A stretch of DNA of 64,000 bases. It comes from Candidatus Ribeiella danica (GTDB lineage Bacteria; Chloroflexota; Chloroflexia; Chloroflexales; Roseiflexaceae). This document shows, in pieces, positions 32,739 through 40,980 of this stretch (the first letter of the stretch is position 1; every line of letters begins with the position of its first letter). The translations under genes were made by a program, and so were the position numbers. Below the pieces are notes generated by a model that saw nothing but the letters and a program-made list of their open reading frames with translations, made no database searches and was not told the DNA's origin. The stretch lies in contig JADKFS010000001.1 in NCBI GenBank assembly GCA_016717335.1, positions 1,798,001 through 1,862,000 on the forward strand, in the 5' to 3' direction.

Positions 32739-34373
32739 TTAGCGGCCGCCGGTCGTCACCAGCGTGAAGCGCACGATCCGGTCCTGCACTAGCTCGGCCT
32801 CGTTGGTGCTGTTGGGGAACTTCGGGTCGAGCGTGCCGACGATCAGCCGGTTCGGGTCGATGCCCTGCTGGGCCAGGAACTGCTGGACGCTGAGCGCGCG
32901 CGACTCGGCGAACGACCGGATATCCTCCTGCGAGAAGCGTCCCGGTGGCCCCGGCCAGGCCGCGCTGCCCTCGATCTTGAGGTACAGCCGCGACGAGCGC
33001 AGCACCGGCAGCACTTGCGCCGTCAGATCCTCTGACGCCTTGGCCGTCAGGCGCGTGCTCTCCGGCTCGAAGTCGATCTTCTCCAGCGGCAGCTTGACGA
33101 CCTCCTGGGCGTTCTGCTGCTCCTCGGCCGAGAGCTGCGGCAGGTCGACCTTGGCCGTCAGCAAGAAGGTATTGTTAGCCGGCGGCTCGGTCGAGAAGAG
33201 CCGCGAGTCTTTCGACGACCCAAGCGCGAAGCGCCCGTCGACCAGCTGGTTGAGATCGGCCTGCGGCGGACTCTGCCCGGCCCGCGCCCAGATGCCCTGC
33301 GCCTCGCCGAGCCGGCTGACCAGCAGCTGCGGCCGCTGGAACGCGATCTGGTTGGCGTTCAGCGTCGCCTGGGCCAGCTTCTCCAGCGAGCCCGCCAGGT
33401 CGCCCGGCTTCTCGATAAAGGTCCAGTCGGGGTGGCCCCACTGGATGATCGCCTGCTCGGCCTGGTCGGGCGCGTCGATCATGCCCTTGAGCGCCTCGAA
33501 CCAGGCGTCGTGGAACGCCTGGATCGCCTCGGGCTTGTTGTCGATCGCCGGGCGCGAGCTGATCAGCACGTCGAGGATCGCCCGCAGCTTGTCGGAGGCG
33601 ATCACCACCTTGGCGCCGGCCTGCTCGGCCGCCAGCACGTCCGGCTCCCAGGCCGAGACGGCGTCGCTCTGGCCGTCGGTGTAGACCTTGACCGCGTCGG
33701 CGACCTCGGGCTGCGGCGCGAGCGTGACATCCTGCGGCCCCAGGCCGGCCAGGCTGAGCGCGTAGTACAGGAAGTACTCGCCGACGCTGCCCTGGCTGAA
33801 GGCGATCTTCTTGCCCTTCAGATCGTTGATCGTCGCGATCTCGGGCTTGGCGACCAGCTTGTCTGCGCCGGCGCTCTCGTCGATCACGGCCGTGATCGCG
33901 CCGATGCTCGGATCTGACTGGCGCGCGAAGCCGTCGAGCGTGGTCGCCAGCACATCCCACTCGCCGCTCTTGAGCTTGGCCCAGCGCTCCTCCTCTGAGG
34001 GCGCCGCGCCCTCCAGGCCGAACGGCACCAGCTTGAGGTCGTAGCCGCGCGCCTTCAGCAGGCCCTGGACCTCCATGATGATGCCGGGGTAGTAGGTCGG
34101 GAAGGCGTCGAAGGCGAAGGTGACCGTGCCCTTGCTCGGGCTGCCGGCCTGCACCGTCGGCGCCGGCCCGCTGACCGGCGCGGTCGGCTGGGCTGCCCCG
34201 CCGGCGGCGCTGGTCGGCCGCGGCGCGGCGGTCGGCGCCGTGCCGCCGGGCACCGGCGACGCGATGATAATGATCGGCGCGGTGGTCGGGCTGGCGGCGC
34301 CCGGCAGGCCGCACCCGCCCAGCGCCAGGCCGAGCGCGAGGATCAGCAGCGGGATCATGCGAAAGGGGCGCAT
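32739..34373 (-). CDS. Lipoprotein: ABC-type substrate-binding domain fused to OmpA-like domain
   Basis: ATG 34373 follows GGAGCC; the frame upstream is repeat DNA. Of 544 residues, 1-21 are a lipoprotein signal (LGGC). Residues 22-75 are a Pro/Thr/Ala linker. Residues about 80-330 are an NMT1/SsuA-type binding domain (GTVTFAFDAFPTYYPG, KIAFSQGSVGEYFLYY, DAVSAWEPDVL). Residues about 430-540 resemble an OmpA/MotB peptidoglycan-associating domain (KIDFEPESTRLTAKA, ESRALSVQQFLAQQGIDPNRL). The combination would hold a solute receptor to the cell wall. No permease or ATPase is next to it. Comparable fusions are annotated as phosphate-type substrate-binding/OmpA proteins. Confidence 0.85.
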   Translation of the reverse strand: MRPFRMIPLLILALGLALGGCGLPGAASPTTAPIIIIASPVPGGTAPTAAPRPTSAAGGAAQPTAPVSGPAPTVQAGSPSKGTVTFAFDAFPTYYPGIIMEVQGLLKARGYDLKLVPFGLEGAAPSEEERWAKLKSGEWDVLATTLDGFARQSDPSIGAITAVIDESAGADKLVAKPEIATINDLKGKKIAFSQGSVGEYFLYYALSLAGLGPQDVTLAPQPEVADAVKVYTDGQSDAVSAWEPDVLAAEQAGAKVVIASDKLRAILDVLISSRPAIDNKPEAIQAFHDAWFEALKGMIDAPDQAEQAIIQWGHPDWTFIEKPGDLAGSLEKLAQATLNANQIAFQRPQLLVSRLGEAQGIWARAGQSPPQADLNQLVDGRFALGSSKDSRLFSTEPPANNTFLLTAKVDLPQLSAEEQQNAQEVVKLPLEKIDFEPESTRLTAKASEDLTAQVLPVLRSSRLYLKIEGSAAWPGPPGRFSQEDIRSFAESRALSVQQFLAQQGIDPNRLIVGTLDPKFPNSTNEAELVQDRIVRFTLVTTGGR

Positions 34374-34509
34374 AGGTGGCTCCTTACTTCTTATGATGAG
34401 AGGCGAGCCCAGTCGTCGTGCACGGGTGCTCGTATCATGTGGTACGTATTCCCACGATGGGTGTTTCACGCTTCGCTCTTCCAGAGGCTCAGGGTCTACC
34501 TTAAGTGTA

Positions 34510-34740
34510 CCACACCCGGGGCGCTGCGCCCCGGTCCCCGCCTGGCGCGCCCGTGCCAAGCAGCGCTCCCCTTCTTCCGGGGCGCTGCATCCCCGGCCCC
34601 CCTCGGGCAAAGAATGCCATCTCAATTGCACGGCCGGTGGCGCATGCCTCACACCCTTCCGAGCACAGCCTGTGCCCATTCCACCGCGCGTGGATTCAGC
34701 CGGGCATGCGCGTCAAGCATCGCAAACGAAGCTGCTACTG
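34510..34740. repeat. GC-rich dispersed element R4
   Basis: ACCCGGGGCGCTGCGCCCCG, TTCCGGGGCGCTGCATCCCC, CCCCCCTCGGGCAAAGAATG, then the middle block with GGTGGCGCATGCCTCACACC and GATTCAGCCGGGCATGCGCG. The TTTGGGGTCCAGG half is missing, replaced by the AT-richer stretch that follows. Confidence 0.8.
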
Positions 34741-34944
34741 TGCCTTGTGCTGCTGTTCGCTCCAATGTGCTTCGAGTGTATCGAGCTGGCGCTGAACATC
34801 GGCCTTTTGCGTCTTTTGTTTTGCGAGTGTCAGATCGATCTTTCGAATATTATTCTCAGCATCCTCGATCTCCAGCTTGACATGCACTGGAGTATCAAGC
34901 CCATACTCAGCATCCACAACGTATGGCACTGTTGCACGAACCAC
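34735..34944 (-). pseudogene. Short coiled-coil reading frame, probably a gene remnant
   Basis: A GTG-started frame of 69 residues (VVDAEYGLDTPVHVKLEIED followed by a heptad-like helix DAENNIRKIDLTLAKQ and DVQRQLDTLEAHW) lies in DNA of clearly lower GC than its surroundings, inside a repeat cluster. The sequence reads like real protein, but it has no ribosome site and the frame is closed by a TGA three codons before the GTG. The AT-richer zone continues to about 35070. I take it as the tail of a decayed or transferred gene; a functional small protein is possible. Confidence 0.35.
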
Positions 34945-35069
34945 TTGTTCACGTCAACTATATTATGGTGCGGATTCTAGAACATTCAAAGATAGACGCC
35001 ACAACGATCGGGGAAGGCTTCTTCACTCACTTTGTGAGCCAACCTTACCCTGTGAATTTCAATTCCCGC

Positions 35070-35545
35070 GATCCGACCCTTCGGAATGCTGCCGGGCATG
35101 TGCCACCTACTGTGTAGCCAAGACGAGATTATTTGCCGGAGGGGGACCGGGGGCGCGGCACCCCGGGAGCAGGACGATGGACAATGGACGATAGACGATG
35201 GCCGGCGCTCCGAGCGCGGCGCGGCGGATCATAGCCCACCCCGTCGGAATGCTGCCGGGCATGTGCCACCTACTGTGTAGCCAAGACGAGATTATTTGCC
35301 GGAGGGGGACCGGGGGAACCGGCGCGGGTTCCCCGGGTACCCGCTGGGTGCCGGGGGGCCGGGGGCGCAGCGCCCCGGAAGAAGGGGAGCGCTGCCGGCA
35401 CGACCAGCAGGTGGGGGCCGGGGGCGCAGCGCCCCGGAAGAAGCTGAACGCCGTCGGCACCGGCGCACCAGGCGGGGGAGCCGGGCGCGCAGCGTCCCGA
35501 GAGAATGCCTCGCGGGGCACGGGCGCGCGCAGCCCCCGCAAACCG
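35070..35545. repeat. GC-rich dispersed element R5 with an internal direct duplication
   Basis: About 70 bp (GGAATGCTGCCGGGCATGTG through ATTTGCCGGAGGGGGACCGG) is present twice with near identity, at about 35081-35150 and 35248-35318. The second copy continues into three GGGCGCAGCGCCCCGGAAGA units (about 35365-35450). TATACT at 35562-35567, right after the element, may be the -10 of the PHP gene. Confidence 0.85.
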
Positions 35546-35602
35546 CCCAAGCAGTTGATGGTATACTGAGCCCACACGCGTTTACCAGAAAGACCAACAG
35601 CT

Positions 35603-36640
35603 ATGCACTACTGCCCTGGCGCGCTGCACATGCATACGCTCTACTCCGACGGCAGCGGCACTGTCGAGGACCTGGCGCGCGCCGCGCGCAAAGCCGGCCT
35701 GCGCTGGATCATCATCACCGACCACGACACGCTTGAGGGCAAGCCCTACGAGGGCTGGCTCGACGGCGTGCTGGTGATCGTCGGCCACGAGATCACGCCC
35801 GACCGCAACCACTTCCTCGCGCTCGATATCGACGAGGTGATCCCCAATACGCTCGCCCCGCAGGATTATGTCGACACGGTGTACGAGCGCGGCGGATTCG
35901 GCATCATCGCGCACCCCGACGAGCACGTCAAGAACGACTTCAAGGACATCTACCGCTGGGACGACTGGCGCGTCGATGGGCCGCGCGTGCGCGGCGGCCG
36001 GCCGGCCGGCATCGAGCTGTGGAACCACCTGAGCGACTGGGGCGAGCACCTGACCCAGCGCAACAAGGAGCTGCTGTACCTGATGCCGCAGCTCGGCCTG
36101 AGCGGCCCCTCGCGCGCGACGCTGGCCTGGTGGGATCGGCTCAACATGTCGGGCAAGCGCACCTTCGGCGTTGGCGGGGTCGACGCGCACGCGATCAAGC
36201 GGCGCGCGCCCTGGGGCCAGATCGAGATCTTCTCGTATCGCTGGACCTTCGGCTCGCTGACGAACTACCTGCTGCTGCCCGATCCGCTCTCCGCCGACGC
36301 GCCGACGGCCATCCGCCAGGTCTACGACGCGCTGGGCGAGGGCCGCTCGTACTTCCTGGACCGGCACGTCGGCGGCTGCCCGGCGCTGCGCTTCGACATG
36401 ACGCAGGGCGGGCGCCGCTGGGAGATCGGCGCGTGCCCGCGCCTGGGCGACGGCCCGCTCGCGCTCGCCGCCGACGCCGGCCGCGCCGCCGACCTGCGGC
36501 TGGTCCACGATGGGCAGGTGGCGGCCGAGGGCACCCGCTCGCTGCGCTACGACGTCGCGCGGCCGGGCGTGTACCGGCTGGAGGCCTACCGCGGCCGCCG
36601 GCCCTGGCTGTTCACGAACCCGATCTATGTCGAGGGGTGA
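35603..36640 (+). CDS. PHP-domain metal-dependent phosphoesterase
   Basis: The 345-residue protein begins with the PHP signature HMHTLYSDGSG (about 9-19), then ITDHDT (38-43), GHEIT (61-65), IAHPDEH (99-105) and VDAHA near 192. These supply the metal ligands of the polymerase/histidinol-phosphatase fold. The C-terminal 100 residues form a beta-rich accessory domain (ALAADAGRAADLRLVHDG) like that of some CehA/McbA-type phosphoesterases. It hydrolyses a phosphoester, substrate unknown. The start ATG follows an R element and an AGAAAGACC site. Confidence 0.9.
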   Translation: MHYCPGALHMHTLYSDGSGTVEDLARAARKAGLRWIIITDHDTLEGKPYEGWLDGVLVIVGHEITPDRNHFLALDIDEVIPNTLAPQDYVDTVYERGGFGIIAHPDEHVKNDFKDIYRWDDWRVDGPRVRGGRPAGIELWNHLSDWGEHLTQRNKELLYLMPQLGLSGPSRATLAWWDRLNMSGKRTFGVGGVDAHAIKRRAPWGQIEIFSYRWTFGSLTNYLLLPDPLSADAPTAIRQVYDALGEGRSYFLDRHVGGCPALRFDMTQGGRRWEIGACPRLGDGPLALAADAGRAADLRLVHDGQVAAEGTRSLRYDVARPGVYRLEAYRGRRPWLFTNPIYVEG

Positions 36641-36649
36641 GGCGATGAC

Positions 36650-36802
36650 AAGGTGACCCTGGGGCTTGGGACTTGGGGCGTGGGAGATGACAAGGTGACA
36701 AGGTGACAAGGTGACCCTGGGGCTTGGTCCTTGGTCCTTGGTCCTTGGTCCTTGGTCCTTGGTCCTTGGTCCTTGGTCCTTGGTCCTTGGTCCTTGGTCG
36801 TC
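36650..36802. repeat. GACAAGGT octamer and GTCCTTG heptamer array
   Basis: Three GACAAGGT units and about ten TCCTTGG heptamers (36722-36800), the longest perfect run in the window. They begin within 10 bp of the PHP stop and end about 55 bp before the M20 start. Confidence 0.9.
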
Positions 36803-36855
36803 CGTCCATCTCCAAAAGACCGATTCAGATCTCCGGATAGAAAGCGAGATCGATA

Positions 36856-37941
36856 GTGAGCGACCCAACCTTGCGCGACGAGCTTATCGCGCTGACCGGC
36901 GAGCTGATCGCCATCCCCTCGATCGCCGAGCGGCCCGACCAGCTCCGGGCGGTGATCGACTACGCCGAGCGCTACGCGCGCGCGCTGCCCGGCGTGCGGG
37001 TCCACCGCGCTGAGTCGAGCGGCAAGCCCAGCCTGATCGCGACGCTGCGCGACACGCGCTCGCCCGCCGTGATGCTGAACGCGCACCTGGACGTCGTGCC
37101 GGCGCGGCCCGAGCAGTTCTCCGCGAGCGTGCGCGACGGCCGGATCTACGGGCGCGGCAGCCAAGACATGAAGGGCTCCGGCGCGGTGCTGCTGCGGCTG
37201 CTGAAGGATCTGGCCGCGCTGCCGCAGCCGCCCGACGTCGGCTTCATGTTCGTGAGCGACGAGGAGATCGGCGGCGAGCACGGCACCGGCCACCTGGCCC
37301 GCGACGGCTGGGGCTGCGGGTTCTTCCTGGCGGCCGAGCCGACCGACATGCAGGTCTGCTACGCGCAGAAGGGCGTGCTGTGGGTCGAGGCCAGCCTGCC
37401 CGGCAAGCCCGCGCACGGCTCGCGACCGTGGGACGGCCAGAACGCGATCGCCACGCTGCGCGACGCCCTGGTCGCGCTCGAGCGGCGCTACCCGACGCCC
37501 GACGAGGCGGCCTGGCTAACGACGGCGGTGCCGACGATCGTGAGCGGCGGCTCGGCGCATAACCGGCTGCCCGAGCAGATCGTCCTAACGCTCGACGTGC
37601 GGCACATCCCCGAGGAGCGGCCCGAGGACGTCGTCGCGGCGCTGCAGGAGTGCTTTACGGGCGGCGAGGTGCGGCTGGTGCTGCCGCCCTTCCCGCCGCT
37701 GGCCACCGACCCCGACGACGCGGGGGTGCGCCGGCTGGCCGAGTGCGCCGCCGCCGTGACCGGCCAGCCGGCCCGGCTCTACCGCGAGCACTTCGCCTCG
37801 GACGCGCGCTACTACAGCGACAGGCACATCCCGTCGGTCTGCTTCGGGCCGGTCGGCGCCGGCCTGCACTCCGACGAGGAGTGGGTCGCGGTCGATAGCC
37901 TCGTGCAGCTCTACGAGAGCCTGCGGCGCTTCGTGCTTTAG
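36856..37941 (+). CDS. M20 family metallopeptidase (ArgE/DapE/CPG2 type)
   Basis: The start is GTG 36856 (weak GCGAG site). The 361-residue protein has the zinc ligands in order: LNAHLDVVPA (His about residue 78), GRGSQDMKG (Asp about 103), SDEEIGGEHGTGH (catalytic Glu and ligand, about 135-147), and a C-terminal CFGPVGAGLHSDEEWV with His about 337. The central dimerisation domain starts near 180. The substrate is a peptide, acyl-amino acid or similar. No pathway partner lies beside it. Confidence 0.93.
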   Translation: MSDPTLRDELIALTGELIAIPSIAERPDQLRAVIDYAERYARALPGVRVHRAESSGKPSLIATLRDTRSPAVMLNAHLDVVPARPEQFSASVRDGRIYGRGSQDMKGSGAVLLRLLKDLAALPQPPDVGFMFVSDEEIGGEHGTGHLARDGWGCGFFLAAEPTDMQVCYAQKGVLWVEASLPGKPAHGSRPWDGQNAIATLRDALVALERRYPTPDEAAWLTTAVPTIVSGGSAHNRLPEQIVLTLDVRHIPEERPEDVVAALQECFTGGEVRLVLPPFPPLATDPDDAGVRRLAECAAAVTGQPARLYREHFASDARYYSDRHIPSVCFGPVGAGLHSDEEWVAVDSLVQLYESLRRFVL

Positions 37942-37952
37942 ATACTTGGGTG

Positions 37953-38092
37953 GCCCTCACCCCCTACCCCCTCGACGGCGGAGCGGCGAATAGCTGATGG
38001 TGGAGGTGTGCGGCGCGCTTAGCGCGCCGCACACCTCCACCATGATATTTACCCCCTCCCCGGGCGCGGGGAGGGGGCAGGGGGAGGGGCGC
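37953..38092. repeat. Cloverleaf-like palindromic module G
   Basis: CCCTCACCCCCTACCCCCT opens it; the core hairpin 37997-38043 has 22-bp arms (ATGGTGGAGGTGTGCGGCGC...) and TTA loop; arm CCCTCCCCgggcgcGGGGAGGG; outer GGCAGGGGGAGGGG. The left arm is degenerate. It starts 11 bp after the M20 stop. Confidence 0.8.
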
Positions 38093-38236
38093 CGAGGCAA
38101 ACCCAACTGGTTTGATGGAACCTTGCAGCATCCCACGTCGTCTGCAAAAGGGAGAGGGTATGGGGGAGGGCGCAGCCCGCCCCACATCCCCCAACCCAAT
38201 CCGAGGGATTCGGATAAGAACAAGAAAGCGACCTCA

Positions 38237-38656
38237 ATGACAACGAACGCTCGATCGACATCACCGTCGAGAAGGCTGATCTTCCTGGCCGCCGAGGCGC
38301 TGGGCGGCGCGGCCGCCGGGCTTGTGCTAGCCGCCGCGCTTGGGTTCGCCGGCGCGCGCGTCTTCGCCGGGTCGAGCTCGGGCTGGGGCGACCTGGTCGC
38401 CGCACTCATGGGCTCGCTGATCGGGTATACTATCGGCGTGTCCGCCGGCGTCGCCCTAGTCGGGCGGCGGCTGGGCCAGCGCGGATCGTACTGGCCGGCC
38501 CTGCTCGGCAGCGTGCTGGGCGTCGCGCTGGTGCTGCTCGCCGCCGAGCCGCTGCGCCTGAACGCCAGCCCCGCGCTGCTGCAGGCGACGTTCGCGATTG
38601 TCGCGCCGATTCTGTCCGCGCTCATGTTCACCATGGGCCTCAGGTTGAGAAAGTAA
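38237..38656 (+). CDS. Four-TM membrane protein, function unknown
   Basis: The ATG 38237 is preferred because the upstream frame runs through the palindromic module. The 139 residues hold helices at about 14-36, 48-70, 83-105 and 115-135. A glycine-rich pattern LGGAAAGLVLAAALGFAGAR is seen in the first helix. I recognise no family. A GATTCGGATAAGAAC stretch lies upstream but no clear ribosome site. Confidence 0.6.
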   Translation: MTTNARSTSPSRRLIFLAAEALGGAAAGLVLAAALGFAGARVFAGSSSGWGDLVAALMGSLIGYTIGVSAGVALVGRRLGQRGSYWPALLGSVLGVALVLLAAEPLRLNASPALLQATFAIVAPILSALMFTMGLRLRK

Positions 38657-38937
38657 GCTCACGATGTCACACACCCGCTTCAGCATCCTGCCCCCGCCGG
38701 CCGCCCCCGCCCGCTAGGGCAGGACGGCCCCCAGGTCGCAGACAACAGGTTCCAGCTACTCCCTTCGGGGCGAGGTGTGCGGTGGCTCTGCCGTCGCGCA
38801 TCCTGTCGCGCCCACAGATTGTGGTCGCGCTCCACCCAACGGGACGTTGTGTAGCTCTGCGCCGCGCCTCGGCCCCCGGCCGATCCTGCCCTCACGCCCG
38901 CCGGACGATATGCCTGTGAGGAAAGGATCATCATCCC
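38657..38937. other. Spacer without recognised feature
   Basis: This 281-bp stretch contains C-rich runs (CCTGCCCCCGCCGGCCGCCC near 38690) but no complete module, promoter or gene that I can support. Confidence 0.3.
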
Positions 38938-39867
38938 ATGAACACGTCCCTCGATCCCCGCGCCGACTCGCGCCGCGGGGTGCTGCTGATATTGCTGGCG
39001 GCGATGCTGTGGGGCACCGTCGGGATCACCACGAAGTCGATCTACGGCCTGGCCGAGACCAACGCGCTCTCGATCGGGTTCTTCCGGCTGGCGATCGCGA
39101 CCCCGGCGCTGCTGGTGGCCTGCTGGCGCGCGCTCGGCCGGCGCGCGCTGCGGATCGCGCCGCGCGACCTGGCGCTCATGGCGCTGATCGGCATGGCGCT
39201 GGCGTTCTACCAGGTCTGCTACTTCGCCGCGATCGCCCGCGTCGGCGTGGCGATCGCCGTGCTGGTCACGCTCTGCACCGCGCCGGTGATGATCGCGCTG
39301 CTCTCGGCGCTGCTGCTGCGCGAGCGGATGAGCCGCGCGGTCGTGCTGGCGCTGGCCTGCGCGCTGGCCGGCACGGTCATGCTGGTCTGGACCGGGCCGG
39401 GCGGCGCGGTGCCGCGCGACACGCTCGCGGGCGTGCTGCTGGCGCTCGGCTCGGCGCTCGGCTACAGCGTCGTGGCGCTGTGCAGCCGCGGCCTGGCCGG
39501 CCGCTACCACCCGCTCCAGCCGATCACGGTCGGCTTCGCCGCAGGCGCGCTCATGCTGCTGCCGTTCGCGCTGGCGACCGGCCTGGCCGTCAGCTACCCG
39601 ACGGACGGCTGGCTGCTGCTACTGTACCTGGGCCTCGTCCCGTCGGCGCTGGCCTACGTGCTGTTCCTGGGCGGAATCCGCCACACCACCGCGACGGTCG
39701 CCAGCATCGTCACGCTGGCCGAGCCGCTGACCTCGACTATGCTAGCGTGGCTGCTATTCGGCGAGCGGCTCGGCCCGCTCGGGCTCTTCGGCGCGGCGCT
39801 GCTGCTCGGCGCGATCGGCCTGCTGTACCACGGCGAGTCGCGCCGCGCGCAGCTGGCGACGGCCTAG
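38938..39867 (+). CDS. EamA/DMT-superfamily transporter
   Basis: The 309-residue protein has ten TM helices as two EamA repeats (residues about 13-145 and 160-300). The start of each repeat has the Pro/Gly-rich helix pattern: LLAAMLWGTVGITTK and LGSALGYSVVALCSRG. The motif AEPLTSTMLAWLLFGE (about 265-280) is typical of DMT proteins. Function: small-molecule export, probably amino acids or metabolites. ATG 38938 follows GAAAGGATC. The TAG stop lies in what looks like a decayed MITE-like end. Confidence 0.92.
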   Translation: MNTSLDPRADSRRGVLLILLAAMLWGTVGITTKSIYGLAETNALSIGFFRLAIATPALLVACWRALGRRALRIAPRDLALMALIGMALAFYQVCYFAAIARVGVAIAVLVTLCTAPVMIALLSALLLRERMSRAVVLALACALAGTVMLVWTGPGGAVPRDTLAGVLLALGSALGYSVVALCSRGLAGRYHPLQPITVGFAAGALMLLPFALATGLAVSYPTDGWLLLLYLGLVPSALAYVLFLGGIRHTTATVASIVTLAEPLTSTMLAWLLFGERLGPLGLFGAALLLGAIGLLYHGESRRAQLATA

Positions 39868-39960
39868 TGACAGCACACAGTTGTCAGTCGTCGGTAGTCA
39901 GTACGACCATGGCATTACAAAGCTGCACAGTGACGTTACATGCCCGAAAAGCTCGCAAGG
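39863..39960. mobile_element. Decayed MITE-like copy (low confidence)
   Basis: CCTAGTGACAGCACACAG, GTCAGTCGTCGGTAGTCAG and TACGACC match the reverse-orientation copy at 15584 in order, with many changes. Its first bases contain the DMT stop codon. The right end is not found. Confidence 0.35.
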
Positions 39961-40075
39961 GAGAGTGGGCATGCTTGGCGGGCACCGGGGTTTCGGCTCC
40001 GCCGAAACAACAGGGGCGGGGATGATGATTCATCCCGCATTTTACAATTCGGACATCTCGCTGTGTCGTGCTATC

Positions 40076-40213
40076 CCCCACACCCCCTCCCCCGCTCCCC
40101 GGGGAGCGGGGGCGATCGTTCGCGGGTGTGGCGCGGCGGCTTTGCCGCCGCGCCACACCCGCGAAAAAGAAACCCCCGCCCCTGGCAGGGGCGGGGGCAG
40201 GGGGTGGGGTGAT
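40076..40213. repeat. Cloverleaf-like palindromic module H
   Basis: Arm GCTCCCCGGGGAGC, core hairpin 40119-40165 with 22-bp arms (TTCGCGGGTGTGGCGCGGCG...) and TTT loop, arm CCCCGCCCCTGGCAGGGGCG, outer CACACCCCCTCCCCC / GGGGGCAGGGGGTGGGGTG. A half core GGCACCGGGGTTTCGGCTCC (39970) from a module C-like sequence lies just before it. Confidence 0.85.
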
Positions 40214-40311
40214 CAAGCACAGCACAGCCAAAGCACCTTCTCAAACCGGGAGGGATGTGATAGAGTGTTGAGCCACGACAGCCGCCTTCCATACCAGCCA
40301 GAGGGGTTTCT

Positions 40312-40980
40312 ATGAGACAGATCGCGCTGCTCAGCCTGCTCGCGCTCGTGCTAGAGGCATGCGGCGCCGGCGCGCCCAGCACCGGCCAGCCAACGCCGCC
40401 GCTGCCGATCGTTCAGCCCACGGCGGCCGTGCCCACGATCCCGCCCCTGCCCACGCGCGAACCGGCCGCGGCGCCCGCGCCGGAGCAGCCCGCCGAGCCA
40501 GCCGGGGCGCCCGCGGACTCGGCCGGTCAGGCGCGCGGCGGCTACGCGGCGCTGGTGCTGCTCAAGGGCGCCGCGGTGATGCTGGAGGAGACCGCCCGGC
40601 AGTACCAGAGCGGCCAGCTGCAGGGCGCCGAAGGGGCCGGGCGGCTGATCGGCATCGGCGCTATTCTCAGCTCCGCCGACCAGCAGCTCGGGCAGGACGC
40701 CCCCGCGCCTGGACTCCAGCAGGCCTGGGACGCCGGCCGCGGCGTCGCGCCGCTGCTGCGCGACGTGCTGACGCGCTGGCTAAGCAACCAGATCAGCGCG
40801 GCGAACGTGCCGGGCGCGCTCCAGCCCGCCCAGGAGCGGATCGACAGCCTGCTGGCGGACGCGGAGCGCAGCCTGGCGGAGCAGTACGGGATCGACGGCG
40901 CGGAGCTGGCGCGCATCCGCGAGGGCGCGATCGCAAAGCTGCGCCAGAGCCTGCAGGGCGCCCCCACGCCCGCGCCGTAG
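40312..40980 (+). CDS. Secreted lipoprotein of unknown function
   Basis: The 222-residue protein starts with a lipoprotein signal (LLALVLEAC, Cys17). Residues about 20-75 are a Pro/Ala/Thr-rich linker like those of the serine hydrolase and OmpA-fusion lipoproteins of this window. Residues 78-210 are helical and charged (LIGIGAILSSADQQLGQD, LLADAERSLAEQYG) without known motif. It lies outside the membrane. Confidence 0.7.
   Translation: MRQIALLSLLALVLEACGAGAPSTGQPTPPLPIVQPTAAVPTIPPLPTREPAAAPAPEQPAEPAGAPADSAGQARGGYAALVLLKGAAVMLEETARQYQSGQLQGAEGAGRLIGIGAILSSADQQLGQDAPAPGLQQAWDAGRGVAPLLRDVLTRWLSNQISAANVPGALQPAQERIDSLLADAERSLAEQYGIDGAELARIREGAIAKLRQSLQGAPTPAP

Noticed and set aside
34923..35117. 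A 64-codon plus-strand frame in the AT-richer island
   Set aside because: It overlaps the minus-strand remnant frame and ends in element R5 (AAGHVPPTV is repeat-encoded).
37997..38236. An 80-codon upstream extension of the four-TM protein at 38237
   Set aside because: The extension would translate the palindromic module (its core arm includes the ATG at 37997), so it is not likely to be coding.
40076..40213. Cloverleaf modules as integron attC sites
   Set aside because: attC sites have short conserved R/L boxes, including GTTRRRY, and extrahelical bases. These hairpins are perfect and lack such boxes, and no integrase is present. The idea stays open only at the genome level.
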